Below are positions 11,811 to 22,509 of a stretch of DNA of 64,000 nucleotides, in pieces. Within the stretch, counting starts at the first letter, position 1. Every line of letters begins with the position of its first letter. The position numbers and the translations under genes were made by a program. The DNA is taken from contig CM072879.1 of the NCBI GenBank assembly GCA_036937835.1, positions 12,827,001 to 12,891,000 on the forward strand. The letters are read 5' to 3'. This stretch comes from Pampus argenteus. Taxonomy: Eukaryota > Chordata > Actinopteri > Scombriformes > Stromateidae. The notes below the pieces were generated by a model that was given only the letters and a program-made list of their open reading frames with translations, was not told the origin of the DNA and made no database searches.

Positions 11811-12013
11811 CTGTGTGTTTCTATGCAGGTTTCATTTGGATGTATTTTTGATCAAGAGCTGAAAAATCAAATGATGTACTCCGGTTTCTACATTATCTCC
11901 ACTAGTATATACAGTTTATCCTCAGAAAACCTCAGAGAAAGAGACATTATTCTCAACACTAAATTGCAAAAATGGATTGATTACAATGACAAGCCCTCCA
12001 GACTGAAGAGACG
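11811..12013 (+). other. Possible non-coding first exon of the LINGO4-type gene
   Basis: A good donor (ACG|GTGAGT) lies at 12013/12014. The start of the exon cannot be set. It is placed in the LINGO4-type gene because the coding exon has its own acceptor and an upstream UTR exon is required. The short open frame within it is not recognised. Confidence 0.3.
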
Positions 12014-12625
12014 GTGAGTTACAATACTTTATTTCTTTGCTTTCTCCGAAATATGAATGTAATTCTGCACCATTTATATCACCATCCTCGATATTAGAGC
12101 TCTTGAAACTGTCAAGCCACAGAAAATGACTGCGGTTTCATGTTTGTACTCTATTTTCACTCTCTGGCATGTGGCTCCCACAGGAGTTCAGGAGGAGTCA
12201 GCCTCCATCATTCACTGCTCTGGGGAGCTGCTGTCATCACCAGCAGTCAGGTTATACAGTATTCCCCACGTTCACATTCCTATAACTGTGCTGAGACTTT
12301 AAAAATCGGATTTTAGATACGATAAGAGATCACGTCTTCCTGCTGGATTTTTTAATTTTTTTTTAAATTTTATTAGATTTTGAATATTAGGTGACGACAA
12401 GTTTCAAAAATGGATAATTTACTGTAAGTGGAAAATCATTTATTATCATTTATTGAGCATCATTACTTTTCGATAAAAAAATCACAAATGTGTGGGGGAA
12501 AAATCCCTTCTGTTGTGTTCCTCTACTCTTCTCACATGCCATATAGTATATAGTGTTGCATCTTTCAGCAGGACAACGTGTGAGGAGAGCTGCTGGGGGC
12601 GGCATCACAGTTAGGTGAAGGTGTT

Positions 12626-12626
12626 A

Positions 12627-12697
<71 letters not shown>
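12626..12697. repeat. Compound (TA)n(GT)n microsatellite
   Basis: TGTGTGTA, then an uninterrupted TA run, then an uninterrupted GT run of about 15 units. Confidence 0.95.
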
Positions 12698-12699
<2 letters not shown>

Positions 12700-13547
12700 G
12701 TGTTTTATATATATTTATAACACTGAGGGTGGCATCATTCCTGCATTCCTATTCATGTTCAAGTCTACATTTTCACATGAGGACAATATATATTGTTGCA
12801 TGAATTACTTTTGGAGTCATGACCCATTGTGTAATCACAGAAAGCAGTTTGAGTGTAACTGGGTACATTTTTCCTGTAATAGTCAATCTTTATATAAATA
12901 ATAGCGTCACCATATTTCTTGAAACTAAAATGAATATTTTTGCTTTTGCTGTCCCCTAATGGTGGATTAGCTACAGTTCAAGTAAAGTAAGAAATCATGA
13001 TTATTCGAAGTAGCCGTCCCCAACTCACAGTAACGTCTCTGTCACATAATCATGATCATTTCACTGCAGTCGTTCTGGATCTAAAATTCAAGAAAGGACC
13101 TAAACATCTTTCTGCCTTTGCTGCAGTAAGATGTTTTTTGCAATTTCTGTTGGTTTTATAGATTTTACAAAAGTACTTAATTGTGGTTTAAATTATTTAC
13201 ATCAGAGCACTTCACTCATATGAAGCCTGACTGTAAAGCCTTTAAAACAGTTTCACAAACAAGCCTTAACCTTAATTGCTTAACATTTTCTCGTGATAGT
13301 GTTTGGGAACTTAAGCTAAAGTTTTTTAGCAATATGTGTGTCAAAGTTTCTGAAGAGGATGAAGATGAATGAGTGAAGGAGACAGAATGGGTGGATGACA
13401 CTATTCCCTCTGCAGCTTTGATATTATATTAATAATATTGCAATACTGTAAAGAACTTAACTGCACATTGTTATTTATAATCTGACAAGATGATTCAGCG
13501 TCACCATCTGACAAAATCAGATTTTTTTTTTTTGCTTTCTATCTCAG

Positions 13548-13634
13548 TGTCTTCAGTGTCTGTAGGCCCTAAGAGTGAAAACTCCCGATCAGCAGCTGTC
13601 TGGTTATGAAACGCTACTTCCTGTTATCCAAGAG
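13548..13634 (+). other. Probable 5' UTR exon of the LINGO4-type gene
   Basis: An 87-bp segment bounded by a strong polypyrimidine acceptor (TTTTTTTTTTTGCTTTCTATCTCAG is split here only by TGC) and a consensus donor (GAG|GTGAGT). It has no long open frame and sits about 800 bases upstream of the acceptor of the LINGO coding exon, so it fits a non-coding leader exon. Confidence 0.5.
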
Positions 13635-14463
13635 GTGAGTAAAGAGCAAATATGTACTTATAGTGCTTGTGCCATATATCCAATCATAATATTATTTTCA
13701 ACATCTTCATAATGGTTTTCTTCTTGTATTTCTGTCTGCCATTAAAATATATGACTTTTCATTTTCTATACTTTTCTTAAAGTCAGCAAATCTCATCTCA
13801 AACCAACAATGTAGTCATCCTACTTACACATATTGTGTGTGTATCCAGAGACATATCGCATTGCTCTGTGTCACCGTTGTTATCCCAAAACTATTAAAAA
13901 CACGTCAATCAATCACGGGTGCACTGGGTAACATGTGCCTTTGCCACCAATATTACTGTCACTGTAGCTTGTTTAGAAACTGCTCCAAAGACTAATAACA
14001 GAAATCACATTTTCAGTATCTGCAGAGTAGTTCTGTGTAAGGCTCTAGACTTTATACTAAAGTTATTTACAATGTACAGTGTAGTAAGTCAAGGGGTTGT
14101 ATTATGTATCATAGCAGGCTAGTGAAACTCTGTAAACAGAGCTGTGTTCCCCACATGCACGGTGGCATCTGCCCTACAAGGAACTTCTCTCCTGAGAGTG
14201 AAAATGTGATCTCTGTTATTAGTCTTTGGAGCCATTTCTAAACAAACTAATGTGACCAAACTCTTTGTGCCGAAGCAACGTGTCACCCAGTGCAGCGATG
14301 TGGCTCATTAATGTGTTTTTAATACCAAAATGGACAACAATGGAGGTCTACAGGCTTTGGATAGACACACACTACATGTAAGCAGATGAATTAATTAGTT
14401 TTGCTCTGTACCGTTTTACCAGCTCTCTCTCTCTCTCTATTACACACACAGGCAGGCCACCAG

Positions 14464-16293
14464 ATGTTTGTGGGGATTGCTGTCCACCAAAGGCTGTGCT
14501 GGGGAGCTCTGTACTTGTTGGCAGCAGGGCTGGCATTAACATCTGAAACACGCCGGCTGTGTCCTCACTCCTGCCGCTGCAATAATGTGGTGCTGGAGCT
14601 GAACTGCTCTTATGGCCAACTTACCACAGTGCCTGATGGTCTCCCACAAGACACTAAACTATTGAACTTAACTCATAATATAATAAAGACTCTGGTGCGT
14701 CAACAGTTTAAGACTTTAACACACCTCTTCAACTTGGATTTAAGTGACAACTTTCTGGTAATAATTGAAGTGGAAGCTTTTCTCGGCTTGCAAAGCCTTC
14801 TAACTCTGCGTCTTGCTCACAATCACCTGAAGATTATTCCTGTAGGAGCGTTCGCTGGATTGTCAAAACTGCAGTTACTAGACATAAGTGACAACAAGAT
14901 CCTTGTTTTCCTAGATTTTACTTTCCATGACTTAGCAGCCCTGCAGTATATTAAAGCAGCAGAAAATGACTTAGTTTTCATCTCTCATCAAGCCTTCGCT
15001 GGCCTAACCAGCCTACAAGAGATGCACCTTGATGCTTGCAATCTCACTGCTGTGCCAACAGAGGCGCTCACACAACTTAGTGGGCTGAGAAGCTTTCACT
15101 TTCACCGGCTCGGCCTCAGCTCACTGCCAAACTATTCTTTCCGTCATCTAGCACGTCTAAAGGAGCTTTTCATATCTCATTGCCCCCGGCTGGAGACTCT
15201 GTCAGGAAACAGTCTCTTTGGCCTAAATCTTACATCCCTCACCATCAGAAACTGCAATCTTAGTGCTGTCCCCTACATCCCTTTGCATCATCTTGTATAC
15301 CTTGTATACCTTGACTTGTCTTTTAATCCAATCACCTACATTCATGGAAACCTGCTCGGTGACTTATTGCGACTCCAAGAGTTTAATCTAGTAGGAGCAG
15401 CATTGCTGCGTATTGAACTTGGAGCATTCAGCGGTTTGGCACGCTTCCGATTGCTGAATGTGTCTAGAAACCTTCTAACCACACTCGAGAAAGGAGTTTT
15501 TCATTCAGTGGACACCTTAGAAAGTCTGGGACTTGACAACAATCCACTTGCATGTGACTGTCGTTTGCTGTGGGTGGTGCACCGGCGCCTGTATCTGGAC
15601 TTTGGTGGATATCCACCGTCTTGCACTACATCTGTCCAGTTGCAGGGCTGGAATTTTCTAGACTTTTCTGAATCTGAGCTCCCAAGTTTGCTCACCTGTC
15701 GGCAGCCTCGAATTCTGAACCGCAAACCTCAAGAAGTGAGAATAGATCAGGGACACACGGTGGTGTTTTACTGCAACGCAGAAGGTGACCCTCTGCCATC
15801 TGTTACCTGGCTAAACCCTCAGCTAAGACTGTTATCACCCATTGGCAGAATACGAGCTCTCTCCAATGGCTCGCTGGAGGTCCGGTATGCGCAGCCTCAA
15901 GACAGTGGGACATATCTCTGTGTGGCATCCAACGCAGCAGGAAATGATAGCCTTCCTGTCAGCCTTCATGTCAGACGCTTTCCGTCATCTTCTAAAAACC
16001 CCTTTCGTCTTAAAGGTTGGTTTGCCTTTCCGTCTCCTTCTCCGGGTGTGAATGGACCTCAGAAACTCCCATTTGATGTCAAGACGTTACTGATAGCAGC
16101 AACCATTGGGTTTCTTTCATTTTTCAGCTCTGTGAGCATATGTTTCATTTTCATGTTCTTCTGGAGTAAGAGCAAAGGGCAAATAAAACACACAGCCACA
16201 ATTGCATATGTGCCACGAAACACCATGTCAAGTAGTAATGGAGGCACAGGCAACTATATGGAGACAAGCAGGTTCACCATGAAACTAATATGA
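14464..16293 (+). CDS. lingo4: LINGO4-type leucine-rich repeat and Ig transmembrane receptor
   Basis: LINGO proteins are type I neuronal surface proteins; LINGO1 is a Nogo-receptor partner, and LINGO4 is little studied. The 609-residue product is coded in a single exon, as in the family. I chose ATG 14464, 14 bases after the acceptor in TACACACACAG; an upstream TTG in the same frame would extend through intron sequence. Order: hydrophobic signal around residues 10-28; LRRNT with LCPHSCRC; about eleven or twelve LRRs (for example LFNLDLSDNFL, LQLLDISDNKI and LVYLDLSFNPI); LRRCT with NPLACDCRLLWVVHRR; an Ig-I domain at about 421-509 with VVFYCNAEGDPLPSVTW and DSGTYLCVASNAAG; a transmembrane helix at about 541-566; and a short tail ending SRFTMKLI, close to the RKFNMKMI tail of LINGO1. 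Several Asn-X-Ser/Thr sites are present. LINGO4 rather than LINGO1-3 is inferred partly from linkage to vps72 and cathepsin S. Confidence 0.87.
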   Translation: MFVGIAVHQRLCWGALYLLAAGLALTSETRRLCPHSCRCNNVVLELNCSYGQLTTVPDGLPQDTKLLNLTHNIIKTLVRQQFKTLTHLFNLDLSDNFLVIIEVEAFLGLQSLLTLRLAHNHLKIIPVGAFAGLSKLQLLDISDNKILVFLDFTFHDLAALQYIKAAENDLVFISHQAFAGLTSLQEMHLDACNLTAVPTEALTQLSGLRSFHFHRLGLSSLPNYSFRHLARLKELFISHCPRLETLSGNSLFGLNLTSLTIRNCNLSAVPYIPLHHLVYLVYLDLSFNPITYIHGNLLGDLLRLQEFNLVGAALLRIELGAFSGLARFRLLNVSRNLLTTLEKGVFHSVDTLESLGLDNNPLACDCRLLWVVHRRLYLDFGGYPPSCTTSVQLQGWNFLDFSESELPSLLTCRQPRILNRKPQEVRIDQGHTVVFYCNAEGDPLPSVTWLNPQLRLLSPIGRIRALSNGSLEVRYAQPQDSGTYLCVASNAAGNDSLPVSLHVRRFPSSSKNPFRLKGWFAFPSPSPGVNGPQKLPFDVKTLLIAATIGFLSFFSSVSICFIFMFFWSKSKGQIKHTATIAYVPRNTMSSSNGGTGNYMETSRFTMKLI

Positions 16294-16489
16294 ATCAATA
16301 AGTGAAAAGTTTTTTTGCCCAAGAAAGGTTTTAGCTGTTGTTGCTGTTTACAGATGGAATTTCTGCACAGAAATTAAAATGTATAATTAGATTTAATTAT
16401 ACGTATAAGTATACTAGCTTGTTCCATTCGAGGCTAACTGATAAATTAGGTAAATAATACGTGAGCATGCATTTTTTAGGAACATTCAC

Positions 16490-16917
16490 AATAAACATGG
16501 ACATTATTATTCAGGTTTATTTTTCATGTCTGCCTCTATATAAGACAGAAGCTCCGTTATATCTGAGCCTGCATGTAAAGCAGTGTGTAGTATTTTATAG
16601 GCAAAGTGCATGTAAGATATAAAGATGTGATTTATTCAGTTAATTGCTTATTGCTTAAATTGTCCCTGTTGATGTTTTATATAGTAAGTATGTAAGAACT
16701 CAACTTTGATCAAAAATGATTATCAGCCATGAGATAACTTTAATATAGTAATAGGCATGTTAATCTTATATTAGGTGCACAATACTTGTATATAGCATGT
16801 CATATCTACTTTGATTATAAACTGAATATTTTTGCATGCGTTTGAATATTGACATATTTACTGCTGTACTCAATCCATGTATGGGATGTATGGATTTTTT
16901 AAAATCTCTCCAATAAA
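16490..16917 (+). terminator. Poly(A) signals downstream of the LINGO4-type gene
   Basis: AATAAA hexamers occur at 16490-16495 and 16912-16917, about 0.2 and 0.6 kb after the stop codon. Either could end the transcript. Confidence 0.45.
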
Positions 16918-17327
16918 GCACATTTGCAGCATAAAATGAAATTATTGTGCTTTCCAAAATGTTGTAGTTGTTTTTTGTGTGCAACAATACAGACGGTCTT
17001 AGGATTTCAACAGGAGGTCTGTAATGAAACGCAGATAGAGACAATAGTAAAAAAAAATAATAATACAAATGAAATATGATAATCAGAAATGGCATAGGTA
17101 AATGTATAAAATGTATAATAATAATAATAATAATAATAGCAATAATAATACAATGTACATTTCAAATGTAATTGTATATTAGAAGTAGTGGAGATGTTAA
17201 ATAAGGATTATGGAGGTCCATCAACTGTTAATGAGTGTTTTGTTTTTAATATCTCTTTTCTGTTATTTTATTTATTTCATGTATTTCCCCTGGATTTTTT
17301 TCCAATAGGGTGGGAAAACACTTACAA

Positions 17328-17329
<2 letters not shown>

Positions 17330-17404
<75 letters not shown>
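17330..17404. repeat. (CA)37 microsatellite
   Basis: An uninterrupted CA run of about 37 units between the LINGO4-type gene and vps72. Confidence 0.97.
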
Positions 17405-17408
<4 letters not shown>

Positions 17409-17544
17409 TGAAATTATGTTGCTGCCATGGTAACAACACATTAGCTCTCTTGAGTGTCAGACATAGATATATGGTGTCAGGCACCATTTTAGGTTTTATA
17501 ACAACAGTGATCATGATTCACAAGTGATTCAGCAACTAATATAT

Positions 17545-17582
17545 ATGTATGTATAATATATATATATATATTATACATACAT
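17545..17582. repeat. 38-bp perfect AT palindrome
   Basis: ATGTATGTATAATAT, a central TA run, then ATATTATACATACAT: the two arms are exact reverse complements. It lies about 330 bases upstream of the vps72 start codon. Confidence 0.9.
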
Positions 17583-17599
17583 TATTTATATATAATTTA

Positions 17600-17911
17600 A
17601 ACTGACACTATAGTCGGAAGTACGTCATTTGTTCCGCCGGATTCCCGTATGTGTGGAAGGTAACGGCTAGTCTAATTAGCGGTTAGCTCTAGCAAATGTG
17701 ACTGGAGTCGAGGCGAAAATAAAGTACATTAGCGTGATAAAAGCTTAGTTCTAACTTAAATAAATATGGGTACCAACAGATAAGTTAGTAAAACACAGCA
17801 GGTAACGGAGCCCCCCCTTCTGAAACAATATATGTGGTGTGCATAACAGTTAGCATAGCGCTAAATACAAACCCAGCCGTTAGCATTGTTGAGTTAGAAA
17901 TTATTACAAAC
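17600..17911 (+). promoter_or_regulatory. vps72 promoter and 5' UTR
   Basis: Sequence composition shifts here from the AT repeat to more CpG-containing DNA (CGGAAGTACGTCA, TTCCGCCGG) up to the vps72 start. CGGAAGTACGTCA combines an ETS-type GGAA core and a CRE-like half site, as is common in TATA-less housekeeping promoters. The transcription start is not determinable. Confidence 0.45.
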
Positions 17912-20900
17912 ATGACTCTCGCGGTTGACCGAGAACCCCGAAAGACTGCAGGTAATCGCATGTCAAAACTACTGGATGCTGAAGAAGAGGACGAGTTTTA
18001 CAAGACCACTTATGGAGGCTTCAACGATGTGAGTAGCGTTTAAACTGAAAGACACGACTGTGCTAATAAGTTAGCATCAAGCTTGCGTTGCTCTGTTGAA
18101 AAGCAGGCCGATTCTCAGGTTGTTGTAGCTTTATATATTGTCATAAAGTTAAGTCACATTAGGCAGCAACTGACCATGATGTATTTTTTTAAAATAAATC
18201 ATTCATAACATTCAATAATATATAGAGCTAGACCATGCATCAGTCAAAAAGACCATAATGTGATATTGTTATGCGTTTCACATAAGCAGAAACTAACATG
18301 ATGAATGATAATCTAAATTGAAACTCATAATTATCTTTTGATAGATAATATAAATACTCTACTCTGACTAATAATTTGCCTGGTGTAGTTCATTTATTGT
18401 TAAAATCCTTAAAATGACTCCTTATCATTAATTTTAAAGATCTATGAATATACAAATATATTTCACCTCTAAAGTTTTAACTTCTGCACACAAGATGTCT
18501 TCATCACTCTTACATCCATTGTCAGTGTATGTGCACTGCAGGCTTTATGTTTCCACATCACATTTGTCCAAGTTAAATATTGGACCAGAATTGGCTTAGG
18601 TCGTTTGAATATAAGTACAAACAGTTTGAGAGTGAGGTTTTTGAGAAATATTTATAATATTTAGTCTCCCCCTGTTGATATACAGTATCATGGAAAGGTT
18701 TGGACACATTTTGACTGCTACTGCATGAGTGATGTGATCCAAATATTATAAGCATCTCTTTATAAAGCAATACAGTCCTAGACATCACAAATTACAGCCT
18801 TTGAAAAAGTCCTTAAAGTTGAGCCAACCCCTCTCTAAAACAATTCAGTCAAAAGCCTCCATGAAGGTTAAGTTCATTACAGGGCTTCTATACTCATCAT
18901 CAATCAGTTTTAGCCGTGTATGTTCACTTATATCTCCATATCTCTGCAATGCCAGAAGACATGCTAATTTAATTGTGCTCATATCTCCATACCTGCCATT
19001 ATCACCACAATAAATAGAGAAGATTACACAGTATTATAGACATACACACACAAATAGAAAGAAGAAAGCCTTAGGCTATAGTGTATGTAAACATTAACAA
19101 CATATATTATTGTTTAATATTGTGGTAACCTAATTTCAGATTTGTTTGCTCAATTTATATTCTAGCTCATTTTCTTCAAACAGCTGCTGGTTCAACGGTC
19201 AGCTTGTGTAGGAGGATTTAGCACTGACTGCTCTGGCAGGTCTGACATTCGTCTCAGCTGAGTTTGATGAAAAATAACTAGACGAAAAATTGCAGATAAT
19301 CCTGTGACACCTCAATCATCTGTGATAAAACTGTATGATCACATATATGGATTTGAAGGCTAGTCTGAATAGTAATATCACTCATATATTCTCGGCTTCT
19401 GACTGTCAGTCGGGTATTTTAACTCTTTGTCGCTGCAGCTTGAATTTACATGTCACATATAAATACATAAACTTTTAGTATTTCTCTTACTTATGGACTT
19501 AATATTTAGGGACACATTATTTTGCTTCCTCAGAGCTCTCTTAGTGCTGCTTTGAAAACTCATCAAAATGCAGATTGCCAGGACTCTTTAAGGGTGAAAA
19601 CTACTGCTATATGGCATTTAGCTTAAAATTAAAGCTTTTTTGTGAATGTGATGAAGTTCCATATTATTTTGTCCACCCTTTACAAATATACCTAATTAGG
19701 TTGATTCCCCTATTAAATCCTGATATTGCTTCCTCTATGTATGTGCTTATGTTGTAGGACAGTAAATATGAATAGCTGTAGTAGCGAAAAAAAAAACATG
19801 CTTGTTATATGGGGAAAATCTTACAGATTTTTATACCTTTCTTAACAGTAAATGTGTAAATTGCAGAAGTTAACCTAGCCACACAGCACTACACTACCGT
19901 AGCCTGATTAGCTTCAGAATGTTGATATTACACATGTATTAACCCCAAGTAATTTATTTTATTGTTTTTATATTTCTTCAGCTAAATTGTGCCCTTTACT
20001 TCCTTCCAGGAATCAGGAGATGATGAGTATCACGGAGAACATTCAGATACGGAGGATGAGGTGGACAGTGATTTTGACATTGACGAGGGGGATGAGCCCG
20101 ACAGCGATCAGGAGGAGGACGCACCTCGGAGGAAAAGTCGAGTTGTCACTAAAGCTTATAAGGTAGTGACAGTAATTTCAGGATCTGTCACAATTGATTT
20201 AATTACTTTAATTAGACATAAGTCTTCCCTCTAAAATCTGTGTGTTTTTTATCCCAATTTTATCATGTGGAAGAATATTCCTCTTTCAGCCTCATGTACA
20301 TTCAGACTATTACACATAAACCTCTTGAAGTTGCTTTTTTTTTTTTTTAACTATTGCCACTCTGCAGCAACGGATTCCAAATGCCGTCATTTGCAGGCAT
20401 TTCTAACTTCCTTTCATAAAGGTTTGCTTGTTTGTCATATATTTGTGAAATACATGACTTTTTTTCCATTGTTTAATCCAAGGAACCTATAAAAGTGGCA
20501 AAACCCAAACCCAAAAAACCCTCTGAGGAAACAAAGAAGACTGAAAAAGCTAAAGTGGAGCTCAAAAGGAGGATTCCGCAAGAATTCCAAGATTTTGGTG
20601 AAAGTAAGATTACTACAGATACTTTTCCATAAATTCAAAATCCAAAAACACTTAAAATGTTCCATCATATCCTAAACACAGCATTATTACATTACAGCTC
20701 CATGTCCACGGAGACTGAAGTGAGTAGTTTTTGAGCACAACTCCTTTGTTTGGGTTAATTAGAGTTCTTTATTCATCTTTAGCTCGGAAGTCTGTGCGAC
20801 AGTCCACCAGCGAACATACTCGGAAGACCAATCTGCGCTTGCAAGAGCGTCAGGATGCACCTCGGCGACGGAGAGGTGCCCACCGTGACCAGCCCCTAAC

Positions 20901-22046
20901 CCAAGAAGAACTGCTGGCTGAGGCCAAGATAACAGCTGAGATCAACATTCGATCACTAGGTACTCTAATGTTGTAGTTCTTAAAGCTTAAGACTGTTAAA
21001 GAACTACACAAATATTGTAAGTGTTTGAAATGTTACTAAAAAAATATCAGTATACCCATATATTGCCACATTTAAAATACGAAAGCCCATTTCATTTTAC
21101 TTTCTGTTTATTGTAGAAAACTATGAACGTCTGGAGGCAGACAAAAAGAAACAAGTCCACAAGAAGCGACGTTTCGAAGGACCAACTATCCGTTATCATT
21201 CAGTCCTTATGCCTCTTGTCTCTCACTCATTCCTAAAAGAAGAAAATGTTGATGTTGAAGGGTACGTATAACCTCTTTTTCGGACTTGTTTGGCTCCAGA
21301 AATAATTTGGCAGATGAACAGATGTATACATTTTTTATTTACTTGAAGTAATCTGCTCACTGGAAAACAATATTTTGCTTCAAATACTTTGACCATATAA
21401 GTATTTAATTCCTTTTAGATAATCATATACCAAACATTATATGCCCATGATTAGTAATTATGTAACTTGGCAAGGAAATTTATTACATTGTCAGTTCTCC
21501 TGCTGTGAAATTTATAGTGCTTCATTTCCCTTGACCTCTTATAGCCCATGTGACCAAAAACAAAAAATATAATGTGAAAAATCTGACACACATTATCAGC
21601 ATATAGCATGTTTGTGTAAAAATGGTAATATTTGCGATGTCTCCATTTTCCAAAGGTTGGATCAGGACGTTCCTCAGACAGCTCCACCAAATCCCTCCAC
21701 ACCTTCCCAGCAGCCCGCTGGAGGCTTGTGCTCCCGCACCTACATAACGTTCAGTGATGACGAAGCGTTTGAGGCAGGCTTTCCACGCAGCGCACAGTCA
21801 AGTCCTCAGCTTCCTGTCCAGGAGGTTTGTCCAGTCACCCACAAGGCCGCATTGTACCGAGACCCAGTAACTGATATCCCTTACGCTAACACACGAGCCT
21901 TCCGCATCATCCGAGAGGCGTATCGTAAATATGTGACTGCTCATGGATTTCCAAATACTTCTGGAGGGGCGACGGGACTTGACTCCTCAGCACCTAAGGG
22001 TGCCCGACAGAAAATGGTGGTCAAGCAGAGCACCATTGCAACATAG
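17912..22046 (+). CDS. vps72: VPS72/YL1, H2A.Z-H2B chaperone subunit of SRCAP and TIP60 complexes
   Basis: VPS72 (yeast Swc2) binds the H2A.Z-H2B dimer and delivers it to the SRCAP and TIP60/p400 chromatin remodellers in the nucleus. Six coding exons: 17912-18028, 20010-20162, 20483-20603, 20783-20959, 21117-21261 and 21656-22046. All use GT-AG borders and together give 367 residues. The N-terminus reads RKTAGNRMSKLLDAEEEDEF with YKTTYGGFND, then the acidic histone-binding stretch (SDTEDEVDSDFDIDEGDEP). A basic region follows, with KSVRQSTSEHTRKT. RPLTQEELL-type sequence (here QPLTQEELLAEAKI) and ENYERLEADKKKQVHKKRR come next. The C-terminal YL1_C domain has RTYITFSDDEAFE, VCPVTHKAALYRDPVTDIPY and RAFRIIREAYRKY. 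Length is close to the human protein (about 364). The sequence match through all exons makes this a firm call. Confidence 0.96.
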
Positions 22047-22244
22047 ATTACTTTCATTCAGGATTTTGGAAATAGACTTGTTTCTTTTTCAGATTTCTTG
22101 GTTCAGGTAGGATTACTTGACTTAGTAACACAAGGGAAAGCTACAACTAGTCGCTGGCTGACACAATGACTACTTACTACAACTGTCTACATCTAGTTCT
22201 TTCTCCACCCACACAAAGTGTTCCCGGCACTAGGAAATAACGGG

Positions 22245-22499
22245 AATAAAACATTTGGGTTGTGATTTTAACAGTAAGTGTAATATTTTGTGAATATTTT
22301 CAGCGCTACTGAAAATAGGATTACAAATAGTGCAACAAACAGACATTAGCACAACTAAATCAGACATTACCTTAGACTGCACATAAGAAGTCTTACTTGT
22401 GTTTTTGTGTTTATTTTGTAGATCAATGCATTGAAAGGCAAGCTGAGTGGATAAAAAAACTCAGTCTTGCCTTTGGAATCAAACATTTTGTTTAATAAA
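22245..22499 (+). terminator. vps72 poly(A) signals
   Basis: AATAAA at 22245-22250 and 22494-22499, 200 and 450 bases after the vps72 stop. Confidence 0.55.
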
Positions 22500-22509
22500 A
22501 TCCCTTTTT

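Noticed and set aside
14401..14463. N-terminal extension of the LINGO4-type frame to 14401
   Set aside because: It would start at TTG and includes a CT/CA-rich acceptor region; the first ATG after the acceptor, at 14464, opens a signal peptide.
17188..17514. Open frames of poly-Thr/His and poly-Val/Cys
   Set aside because: They are translations of the (CA)n microsatellite.
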